Source: a bacterium (GTDB taxonomy: Bacteria; UBA9089; JASEGY01). From it: 17,812 nt of DNA. The position numbers were made by a program, and so were the translations under genes. Positions within the stretch are counted from its first letter, which is position 1; each line of letters begins with the position of its first letter. Under the pieces are notes generated by a model. The model saw nothing but the letters and a program-made list of their open reading frames with translations, did no database searches and was not told where the DNA came from. Where the stretch lies: contig JASEGY010000014.1 in the NCBI GenBank assembly GCA_030019105.1, forward strand, positions 4,018 to 21,829, read 5' to 3'. This document shows positions 9,040 to 14,561 of this stretch, in pieces.

Positions 9040-9177
9040 GTAACCGTTCACTCCCCCCCTCTGCCAGACGTCATTTCTATAGAACAGGCATGGACGTGAA
9101 GGCAGTAAAGTTAAGCGGTTACTCTCTTTCCCTCTACTTCTTCGCCTCATAAAAGGGAGGGGGGAGTGAACGGTTAC
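9040..9177. mobile_element. MITE with 19-bp perfect terminal inverted repeats and 8-bp target duplication
   Basis: The left end GTAACCGTTCACTCCCCCC (9040-9058) is exactly the reverse complement of the right end (9159-9177). The element is flanked by the direct repeat CCAGAGAA at 9032-9039 and 9178-9185, a textbook insertion footprint. The 138-bp interior has no credible ORF. Ends beginning GTAA with 8-bp duplications are the known habit of IS66-family elements, so this is probably a non-autonomous IS66-type derivative. It landed at the edge of the GAAACC palindrome at 9183. Confidence 0.88.
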
Positions 9178-9182
9178 CCAGA

Positions 9183-9214
9183 GAAACCAGATTTTTTGAA
9201 AGAACATGGTTTCT
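9183..9214 (+). repeat. Degenerate copy of the GAAACC palindrome
   Basis: GAAACCAG, a T-rich centre and TGGTTTCT form a 32-bp imperfect palindrome. It matches 12621-12652 and 15769-15800 at 26 of 32 positions by my alignment. The MITE at 9040-9177 inserted against its left edge. Confidence 0.7.
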
Positions 9215-9249
9215 GAAACTGGTGAACAACTTCCGCCAACGTGTAATAG

Positions 9250-9392
9250 GTATCCTCTTCAAATCTATTGGTGTATCTGGTTGTAGGTTGTAGGTTGTAG
9301 GTTGTAGGTTGTAGGTTAACCGTCACACCAGCGAACCTACAACCTACAACCTACAACTTACAACAGACACCCATTAAATTTGAAGAGGATAC
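9250..9392. mobile_element. MITE with period-7 hairpin core and 8-bp target duplication
   Basis: The ends GTATCCTCTTCAAAT (9250-9264) and ATTTGAAGAGGATAC (9378-9392) are perfect 15-bp inverted repeats. The direct repeat TGTAATAG flanks them at 9242-9249 and 9393-9400. Inside, 5.6 copies of GGTTGTA (9279-9317) face about 4.4 copies of the complement AACCTAC (9334-9364) across a 16-bp spacer. Nearly the whole 143 bp can fold into one hairpin. No ORF. The 8-bp duplication and GTA start recall the neighbouring element, but the end sequences differ. Confidence 0.88.
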
Positions 9393-9405
9393 TGTAATAG
9401 TATTT

Positions 9406-9424
9406 ACCAGACTACCAGACTACC
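9406..9424 (-). repeat. Period-8 array, right arm
   Basis: ACCAGACTACCAGACTACC is the exact reverse complement of 8955-8973. It lies 28 bases before the pilP ATG and closes the bracket around the gap. Confidence 0.85.
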
Positions 9425-9452
9425 TGTTACCAATTTTGGAGTGAGCAAGACT

Positions 9453-9989
9453 ATGCTGAAAGAACTGACTATTTGTCTTAGCCTGTTTACCTTCATCCTT
9501 ATAGTTGGATGTGCGGAAGAAGAAGCGCCCCTGTCCCGAAGGGCACGAGGAATTGTTAAAGATAAGGCAACGGCGCCGGCCATCCTTGGCCGGGAAATCA
9601 TCCGGCCGGCTCCCTCTCTTTATATGTACCGGCCGTTGAATCGTCGTGATCCTTTTAAGGCCCTGATTGCCCAGAGGGAGAAAATAACGGTTACGGCAAC
9701 AAAACCTAAACCAGCCCAAAAACTTCCTGAGCCAGTGAAAAGAGAGCTTGATATCAGAGACCTTACCCTGGATGGTATCATTTGGGATGCAGAGAATGGA
9801 GTTGGCATAGCCCTTCTTCGGAATGGAGAGAACTATGGATTTATCCTGAAAGAAGGGAGATTGTTGGGCAGGAATCAGAAGCGCATGGAAGGTATTTATG
9901 GACGAGTAGTCGGAGAAGAAGTGCGACTTGTTCAGGATCAAGCCAAAGTAACCCTTAAGGTTGGGGAGTCAGGTCTAAAAAACAAATAA
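9453..9989 (+). CDS. pilP: Type IV pilus assembly lipoprotein PilP
   Basis: This 178-residue lipoprotein has a hydrophobic leader ending in the lipobox IVGC (Cys20 of the chosen start), then a proline- and charge-rich linker. The PilP signature PLNRRDPFKAL and a small beta domain with LTLDGIIWDAENGVGIALL follow. PilP is anchored in the inner membrane or envelope and links the PilN-PilO dimer to the secretin PilQ. A GTG at 9441 is in frame, but it overlaps the GGAG that would serve as ribosome-binding site, whereas that GGAG sits well spaced for ATG 9453; I therefore use 9453. pilQ starts 24 bases after the stop, in the usual pilP-pilQ order. Confidence 0.87.
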   Translation: MLKELTICLSLFTFILIVGCAEEEAPLSRRARGIVKDKATAPAILGREIIRPAPSLYMYRPLNRRDPFKALIAQREKITVTATKPKPAQKLPEPVKRELDIRDLTLDGIIWDAENGVGIALLRNGENYGFILKEGRLLGRNQKRMEGIYGRVVGEEVRLVQDQAKVTLKVGESGLKNK

Positions 9990-10013
9990 TAAAAAGGAGT
10001 GGAAGGAGGAGAG

Positions 10014-12308
10014 ATGATCAGGTTGAATAAAAACTGGTTAATAACCGGATTAATTTTAATATTTCTGATGGGTTTTAAAGGGATAGGGTGGTCCCAGGTA
10101 GATATTTTTCACCTGACCGATATCAGGGTGGAAGATTCGGGTAACGAAACCAGGGTGATTATTGTCACTGATAAACCGGTGGGAAGATACTATCCTTTTA
10201 CTTTGACCGAGCCTCCTTCTATTGTGGTTGATTTATATGAAACAGTATATGCTGTCCCTTCGAAGAAAAAGATAGGAAAGGGCGGTGTGATTGAGGAAAT
10301 ACGTGGGGATCAATATGAAGAGCGAACAGCCCGGGTGGTCCTGGCAGTGACTGAGTTGGTTCCTTATCAGGTGAGTAAACGGGATAATGAAATAGTTCTT
10401 GATATTACCAATCCTTATTATAAGGAAAAAGCAGCCGCGGCTGCCCCCAGAATAACAGGGATGATGTTTGATGAGAGCAAAAATGAGGTCATTATTTCGG
10501 CTACCACGGCAGTAGAATATAACCATTTCAAGAAGGAAGACCCTCCACGAGTGGTGGTGGAATTTACGGGAGTAGATGTTGATTGGAAAGATAAAGTTGT
10601 TGAGGTGGAAAAGGGTGGTGTGACCCAGATCAGGGTCAGTCGCCTTCAGGATAAACCGGTTAAAAAGGTAGGGGTCGTGATCGACCTGAAGGAAAGTTTA
10701 CCTTATTGGGTTTATAGCCGGGCCAATCAGACCATTGTAGCGATAGAGACGGGAGCCGAAGCTGAGGAGAAAATTTCGCCTGAGATACCTGAGATAGCAG
10801 AAGAGGAAGGGGCGACTGAAAAGAAATCTTTGCCTGCCTGGGTAAAACCGGATGAAGCAGTTGTTCCTCCGACTGAGAAAGCGGCCACTGAAAAGAAAGC
10901 CCCGTCGGTGCCTGACTGGGTAAAGCCGGATAAAGCAGTTGTTCCTCCGAGTAAAAAAGCGGCCACTGAAAAGAAAGTCCTGCCGGCGCGGGTAAAGCCG
11001 GACAAACCGGATAAAGCAGTTGTTCCTCCGAAGAAAGAACTTCCGATAGAAGAAGTAGTAAAGGAAGAAAAAGTAGTCATAGAGGGAAAAAAGCCTCTTA
11101 TTTCAATGGATTTCAGAGAGGCAGAGATAGGGGATGTGTTAAGGCTTATCTCTCATAAATCTGGGATAAATATTGTGGCCGGAAAAGAAGTGACGGATAA
11201 GGTTACCCTCAGACTGGAAGGGGTTACCTGGAGACAGACCCTGGATATGCTGACCAGGGCTTATGGTTATACCTACGTGGAAGAAGAGGGTATTATCCGG
11301 GTCGGTAAGGCCTTAGTTAAAGGAAAATTTACTACCCGGATATTTGATTTTGATTATGCTGATGCCAAAGAGATCGCTGATTCGATCAAGCCTCTTTTGA
11401 CTGAGAAAAAAGGGGATGATCCGGCTGGAGAATTGATCGTAGTGGAGCGGACAAATTCCATCGTTATTAATGATAATCCGGCTGTTATCGAACAGGCCGC
11501 CGACCTTATTGCCGGTCTGGATGTGAGAACCCCGCAGGTGATGATCGAGGCCAAGATCGTGGAAGTGACCCTGCGGGATTTTCAGGAGCTGGGGATTGAG
11601 TGGCAGAGTGAAGATGAGAAGGGCGCTGGAGAAAAGACCTGGGGAGGGGTAGGAGTTAGTCTGCCTGATAGAGTGACAGCCAGGGCTGCTGAAGAAGAAG
11701 AGAAGAAAATAACTGCCGCCGGACCGGGAACTATTACTAAAGATGAGCTGGCAAGCGGTAAAGGGAGTTTTTTTAGGATCGGAACTGTCAGGGGTGAGTT
11801 TAATATCGAGGCCAGATTAAATGCCTTAGTAGAAGACGCCAAGGCCGATATCCTGTCCAATCCGAGAATACTGGCCATAGATAACAAAGAAGCCAGGATA
11901 ATGGTTGGAGATGAATTTCCGATAAAGAAGGTAACGATAAGTGAAGGGAAAATTACAGAGTCGATAGAATATAGGGACCTGGGAATAAAACTTTATGTTA
12001 CTCCCAAGATCAATTCGGATGGCTACGTGGTTTTAAAGGTTCATCCTGAGGTGAGTGCATTTACGACGTATGCCCTCAATGGCAACCCTATTTTTTCCAC
12101 GCGTGAGACTGAATCTGAGATCCTGGTTAAAGACGGAGAGACGATTGTTATTGGCGGCTTGATCCAGAATGAAAAGAAAGAGACTATTTCTAAGGTGCCG
12201 ATTTTGGGTGATATACCTCTGCTGGGGTTGCTCTTTAAAAATAGAAGCGTGTCAGGACAGAAGACGGAGCTTCTTATCTTTATTACCACTACTATTAAGA
12301 GAGGCTGA
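10014..12308 (+). CDS. pilQ: Type IV pilus secretin PilQ
   Basis: This 764-residue outer-membrane channel carries a signal peptide (residues 1-28, ending GIGWSQ). Two AMIN domains (about 29-134 and 145-246) bind peptidoglycan in this family. A Lys/Pro/Glu-rich repetitive linker follows (250-359), then a secretin/TonB N-terminal domain (359-435, MDFREAEIGDVLRLIS), an N1 domain (439-504, RIFDFDYADAKEI) and the secretin core (505-760). The core holds LSNPRILAIDN, GGLIQ and VPILGDIPLLGLLF, the classic secretin marks. It forms the gated pore through which a pilus leaves the cell. A GTG at 9999 is in frame, but AAGGAGGA (10003-10010) lies inside that extension and points to ATG 10014. The stop overlaps a short stem (CTGAAG/CTTCAG, 12305-12320). 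Confidence 0.93.
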   Translation: MIRLNKNWLITGLILIFLMGFKGIGWSQVDIFHLTDIRVEDSGNETRVIIVTDKPVGRYYPFTLTEPPSIVVDLYETVYAVPSKKKIGKGGVIEEIRGDQYEERTARVVLAVTELVPYQVSKRDNEIVLDITNPYYKEKAAAAAPRITGMMFDESKNEVIISATTAVEYNHFKKEDPPRVVVEFTGVDVDWKDKVVEVEKGGVTQIRVSRLQDKPVKKVGVVIDLKESLPYWVYSRANQTIVAIETGAEAEEKISPEIPEIAEEEGATEKKSLPAWVKPDEAVVPPTEKAATEKKAPSVPDWVKPDKAVVPPSKKAATEKKVLPARVKPDKPDKAVVPPKKELPIEEVVKEEKVVIEGKKPLISMDFREAEIGDVLRLISHKSGINIVAGKEVTDKVTLRLEGVTWRQTLDMLTRAYGYTYVEEEGIIRVGKALVKGKFTTRIFDFDYADAKEIADSIKPLLTEKKGDDPAGELIVVERTNSIVINDNPAVIEQAADLIAGLDVRTPQVMIEAKIVEVTLRDFQELGIEWQSEDEKGAGEKTWGGVGVSLPDRVTARAAEEEEKKITAAGPGTITKDELASGKGSFFRIGTVRGEFNIEARLNALVEDAKADILSNPRILAIDNKEARIMVGDEFPIKKVTISEGKITESIEYRDLGIKLYVTPKINSDGYVVLKVHPEVSAFTTYALNGNPIFSTRETESEILVKDGETIVIGGLIQNEKKETISKVPILGDIPLLGLLFKNRSVSGQKTELLIFITTTIKRG
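10815..11037 (+). repeat. In-frame tandem repeat in the pilQ linker
   Basis: Three degenerate units of about 72-78 bases start ACTGAAAAGAAA at 10815, 10887 and 10965. They encode variants of a segment with WVKPDKAVVPP and KKAATEKK. The unit is a multiple of three, so copy changes alter linker length without a frameshift. The linker sits between the AMIN domains and the periplasmic ring domains. Confidence 0.85.
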
Positions 12309-12316
12309 AGTAAGCT

Positions 12317-12344
12317 TCAGGTGTCAGGCGTCAGGTATCAGGTT
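12317..12344 (+). repeat. Period-7 array (TCAGGTR x4)
   Basis: TCAGGTG, TCAGGCG, TCAGGTA and TCAGGTT run in tandem nine bases after the pilQ stop. The same word, TCAGGTA, is reused at the 3' end of coaBC (17723-17735). No long inverted partner is seen here. Confidence 0.8.
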
Positions 12345-12388
12345 TCGCCTGGGATACAACTCGCAACTGTTCCGAAAAGGTTGAAAGA

Positions 12389-12542
12389 TATAGCTCTTAA
12401 GATAAATATTTTGGGGTAAGCGAATTCAAGATAGGCTATGTAGCTTTCGGAGTTAATCCTTTAGGATTTCATTAGTTATGAAAGGCTAAAGCCTGAACTC
12501 CAAAGGATAGCCAACCCCAAAATCTTTTTCTTAACCACTATA
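12389..12542 (+). mobile_element. MITE-like element, copy B
   Basis: This 154-bp stretch matches copy A (6895-7037) in opposite orientation, so the pair brackets the porV-pilOPQ block. It keeps an 11-bp segment lost from A (CCAAAGGATAG, about 12500-12510). Part of that segment, GGATAGCC, can pair with the other side of the core, so B looks the more intact copy. The centre holds two 24-nt arms (12449-12472 and 12478-12501) that match as an inverted repeat at 19 of 24 positions. Each arm is also a small hairpin by itself (AATCCT/AGGATT and AGGCT/AGCCT). It is non-coding and lies in the 392-bp gap between pilQ and pgpA. Confidence 0.82.
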
Positions 12543-12586
12543 GAATAATCCGTCTTTAAGTATAAATTCACGGGATAACGTAAACG

Positions 12587-12610
12587 TAGGGGAGGCTTTG
12601 TCCTCCCCTA
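12587..12610 (+). repeat. GC-rich hairpin
   Basis: TAGGGGAGG and CCTCCCCTA form a perfect 9-bp stem with a six-base loop (CTTTGT). TTGCTTT follows, which is only a poor T-run, so it may be a weak terminator for the pil block or a remnant of a small repeat element. Confidence 0.6.
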
Positions 12611-12617
12611 TTGCTTT

Positions 12618-12654
12618 AAAGAAACCAGGTTTCTTCAAGAAACCTGGTTTCTTT
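12618..12654 (+). repeat. GAAACC palindrome, 37 bp perfect
   Basis: Two 18-base arms are perfect reverse complements around a single C at 12636. Each arm is itself a near-palindrome (AGAAACC A GGTTTCT), so either one long or two short hairpins can form. The core 32 bases are identical to 15769-15800. It ends 46 bases before the pgpA ATG. Confidence 0.9.
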
Positions 12655-12700
12655 GACCTTTGACGCGATATTGGTTCCTTGCCATTCACCAGTTGCCCGG

Positions 12701-13153
12701 ATGAACTTTTTAATTAGACTTATTGCTACAGGTTTTTACACCGGTTACGCTCCTTTTGCTTCAGGAACAGTAGGAAGTGTCGTTGGGATTCTGCTATATT
12801 TGTGCTTCAATTTGCCTGGCAGCCGGCTATATTTGTTGAGTCTGGCGATCTGTCTTATCGGGGGGATATGGATTTGCAGCCGGGCAGAGGAGATTTATAA
12901 CGAAAAAGATTCATCCCTGATTGTCTGGGATGAGGTTACCGGGTATCTGGTGGCTATGTTTGGCCTGGCCCCCACTTTATCTAATATTATGATTGCCTTT
13001 GTCATATTCAGAATTATGGATATTGTAAAACCGTATCCCATTCACCTCACCGAACGACTACCAGGTGGCTGGGGGATAATGTTAGATGATGTGCTGGCCG
13101 GCCTTCTAACTAATGTTACTATTCGAGTGGGAGTAATATTAGTCGGGCCTTGA
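12701..13153 (+). CDS. pgpA: Phosphatidylglycerophosphatase A
   Basis: This 150-residue integral membrane enzyme removes the phosphate from phosphatidylglycerophosphate to make phosphatidylglycerol. Family motifs are complete: TGFYTGYAPFASGTVGS near the start, WDEVTGYLVA, FRIMDIVKPYPI and LPGGWGIMLDDVLAG, with the acidic metal-binding residues in WDE and LDD. Length is normal for PgpA. The frame is open upstream to a TTG at 12653, inside a palindrome, but the family N-terminus starts right at ATG 12701, so I use that; no strong ribosome-binding site precedes it. The last codons and the stop (VGP, TGA) lie inside the left arm of an inverted repeat (13140-13168). The context is repeats on both sides, with no functional partner adjacent. 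Confidence 0.92.
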   Translation: MNFLIRLIATGFYTGYAPFASGTVGSVVGILLYLCFNLPGSRLYLLSLAICLIGGIWICSRAEEIYNEKDSSLIVWDEVTGYLVAMFGLAPTLSNIMIAFVIFRIMDIVKPYPIHLTERLPGGWGIMLDDVLAGLLTNVTIRVGVILVGP

Positions 13154-13287
13154 TCATCGTTTGGGCCACTCAAGTTGAAAATGGGAAATGGGAAATTAGG
13201 AAATGGGAAGTATCTTGATTTACTTCCTAATTTCCCATTTCTTACTTCCTATTTTTAAATGGCCGAAACGATGAGCAAGGCCGACTA
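13140..13287. mobile_element. Inverted-repeat element with period-7 hairpin core, overlapping the pgpA 3' end
   Basis: The left arm 13140-13168 (TAGTCGGGCCTTGATCATCG, then TTTGGGCCA) matches the reverse complement of 13260-13287 with two mismatches and one indel. Inside, a GGGAAAT-type period-7 run (about 13178-13210) contains an 18-bp arm (13185-13202, GAAATGGGAAATTAGGAA) exactly complementary to 13224-13241. The plan of outer inverted ends around an inner period-7 hairpin is the same as at 9250-9392. No target duplication could be identified. It fills the pgpA-nucleotidyltransferase gap and could act as a two-way terminator. Confidence 0.75.
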
Positions 13288-13306
13288 CTGAGTAAGGGGT
13301 GATTGA

Positions 13307-13939
13307 ATGGAGATAAATTGCGGAGTACTTATCGCTGGAGGAAAGGGTGTGCGGGCCTACCCGGCTACGTCATTTATTACCAAGCCTATGTTGGAAGTAG
13401 CAGGCAAGCCCTTGATTCAAAGGAATGTAGAAGTTCTACGTGATAGTTTGGGACTTAGAGAGATCTACATTGTTATTGGCTACTTAGGAGAACAGATCAA
13501 GGGCTGTTTAGGGGACGGTTCTAAATTTGGGGTAAATATTACCTACATCCAGGATAATGTAATGAAAGGACTGGCCGAGGGACTTTATTGGGTCAGGGAT
13601 TATGTAAAGGGACCTTTTATAACTGTTCTGGGAGACGAGCTCTATATCGGTTCTAATCATAAAGCAATAAGGGCCTTTAATTGGAATGAGTTTAGCGCTG
13701 TTTGTGCTTTAAAGGAAACCAATCTTCCTCAGGAGATCAAGAAGAATTATGGGGTGAAGATAGAGGGAGACCGGATCCTTTCCTTGATTGAGAAACCAAC
13801 TACTGTGACCAACAAATATCTTGGATGCGGCACTTATATCTTTTCTCCCCTTAACGAGGAAGTTTATTGTCCGGTTGCTTTTTATGATTTTTGTGGCCTA
13901 TGGCTGTGGGCCACCTTCATCTCCCACCCCTGCGCCTGA
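13307..13939 (+). CDS. Sugar-nucleotidyltransferase-like protein, 3'-truncated hybrid
   Basis: Residues 1 to about 182 are a nucleotidyltransferase fold of the NTP_transferase (RfbA/GlmU-like) family. The nucleotide-binding loop is LIAGGKGVRAYPATSFITKP, followed by MLEVAGKPLI, a metal-site LGDE and the late motif LSLIEKP leading to LGCGTYIFSP. Such enzymes activate a sugar phosphate with an NTP to make a nucleotide sugar. After about 13853 the family likeness ends. The remaining 28 residues (cysteine- and tryptophan-rich, ending HPCA) are out-of-frame reading of a lipoprotein-like segment belonging to the next gene. The C-terminal part of the family is therefore missing and the protein is probably inactive or altered. 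Start: AAGGGGTGA before ATG 13307. The substrate cannot be told. Confidence 0.75.
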   Translation: MEINCGVLIAGGKGVRAYPATSFITKPMLEVAGKPLIQRNVEVLRDSLGLREIYIVIGYLGEQIKGCLGDGSKFGVNITYIQDNVMKGLAEGLYWVRDYVKGPFITVLGDELYIGSNHKAIRAFNWNEFSAVCALKETNLPQEIKKNYGVKIEGDRILSLIEKPTTVTNKYLGCGTYIFSPLNEEVYCPVAFYDFCGLWLWATFISHPCA

Positions 13940-14015
13940 AACGCCTGCACCCACATCTGCACTGCCTGCAGAGGGGCTATCGCCGTCTGCCCCACCAGAG
14001 AAAGGAGGTCAAACA
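13854..14015 (+). pseudogene. Probable lost 5' end of a ybhB-like lipoprotein (signal peptide and Pro/Ala linker)
   Basis: In the ybhB reading frame this stretch encodes TRKFIVRLLFMIFVAYGCG, a basic start, a hydrophobic core and a cysteine at codon 13905. A linker rich in Pro, Ala, Thr and Ser follows, up to the domain at 14016. That is the layout of a lipoprotein leader and tether, but no ATG exists at its head; upstream, the same frame runs into nucleotidyltransferase sequence. I infer that the original start codon was lost at the junction. The lipobox (A-Y-G-C) is not ideal. Translation from TTG 13821 or ATG 13884 cannot be excluded. Confidence 0.4.
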
Positions 14016-14477
14016 ATGCCTTTTGAACTGAGAAGCACCGCATTTACCCCAGGGGAGCCGATTCCCACTAAGTATACCTGTGACGGTGAGGATATCTCGC
14101 CGCCGTTGCAGTGGAGCGATCCACCCCGGGATACTCAAAGCTTTGCCCTCATCTCCGATGACCCGGACGCGCCGGCAGGCGACTGGGTTCACTGGGTGCT
14201 CTACAACCTGCCGGCTAAAACCCGTACTTTACCGGAGGACGTCCCCCCTGACGGTGACCTGCCGGACGGCAGCCGACACGGCAAGAACAGTTGGCGGCGG
14301 CTGGGCTATGGCGGCCCCTGTCCGCCCGGCGGCACTCATCGCTACTTCTTTAAACTCTATGCCCTGGATACCGTACTCAACTTAGCCGCCGGCGCAAGTA
14401 AGGAACAGTTGCTCCAGGCAATGAAGGGACATATCCTGGCCAGGACAGAGTTAATGGGGATATACTCCAGGCAGTAG
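14016..14477 (+). CDS. YbhB/YbcL family (PEBP, Raf kinase inhibitor-like) protein
   Basis: This 153-residue protein is of normal length for the bacterial phosphatidylethanolamine-binding-protein fold. Marks are FTPGEPIPTKYTCDGEDISPPLQW, SFALISDDPDAPAGDWVHWV, LYNLP, GKNSWRRLGYGGPCPPGGTH and YFFKLYALD, with the conserved Asp/His ligand-pocket residues (DPDAP, HWV, GTHRY). The biochemical role in bacteria is unsettled. Start: AAGGAGGT at 14002-14009 is ideally placed for ATG 14016, although the frame is open further upstream through a lipoprotein-like leader. The gene is visibly richer in G and C than its neighbours (for example CCGGACGCGCCGGCAGGCGA), suggesting transfer. It follows a truncated nucleotidyltransferase and is followed by a pair of competing stems. 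Confidence 0.88.
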   Translation: MPFELRSTAFTPGEPIPTKYTCDGEDISPPLQWSDPPRDTQSFALISDDPDAPAGDWVHWVLYNLPAKTRTLPEDVPPDGDLPDGSRHGKNSWRRLGYGGPCPPGGTHRYFFKLYALDTVLNLAAGASKEQLLQAMKGHILARTELMGIYSRQ

Positions 14478-14490
14478 CGGACAAGTATTT

Positions 14491-14531
14491 ACCTTCCCGA
14501 AGGCCCGAAAGCTTCGAGCTTTCGGGAAGGT
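14491..14531 (+). other. Two mutually exclusive stem-loops
   Basis: ACCTTCCCGAA (14491-14501) pairs perfectly with TTCGGGAAGGT (14521-14531). CCCGAAAGCT (14504-14513) pairs perfectly with AGCTTTCGGG (14517-14526). Both need 14521-14526, so only one can form at a time. No T-run follows. It could be a weak terminator or an attenuator-like switch ahead of the next gene. Confidence 0.5.
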
Positions 14532-14561
14532 CGGATCAAAGGAGGTAAATTTTAGAATAAG

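Noticed and set aside
8938..9207. 89-codon open frame on the - strand
   Set aside because: It runs through the repeat-filled pilO-pilP gap and across MITE ends, has no family likeness and no ribosome-binding site.
9999..10013. GTG start for pilQ five codons upstream
   Set aside because: The strong AAGGAGGA lies inside that extension and clearly serves ATG 10014.
12653..12700. Upstream TTG start for pgpA
   Set aside because: It would begin inside a palindrome and add 16 residues not found in the PgpA family; ATG 12701 fits the family start.
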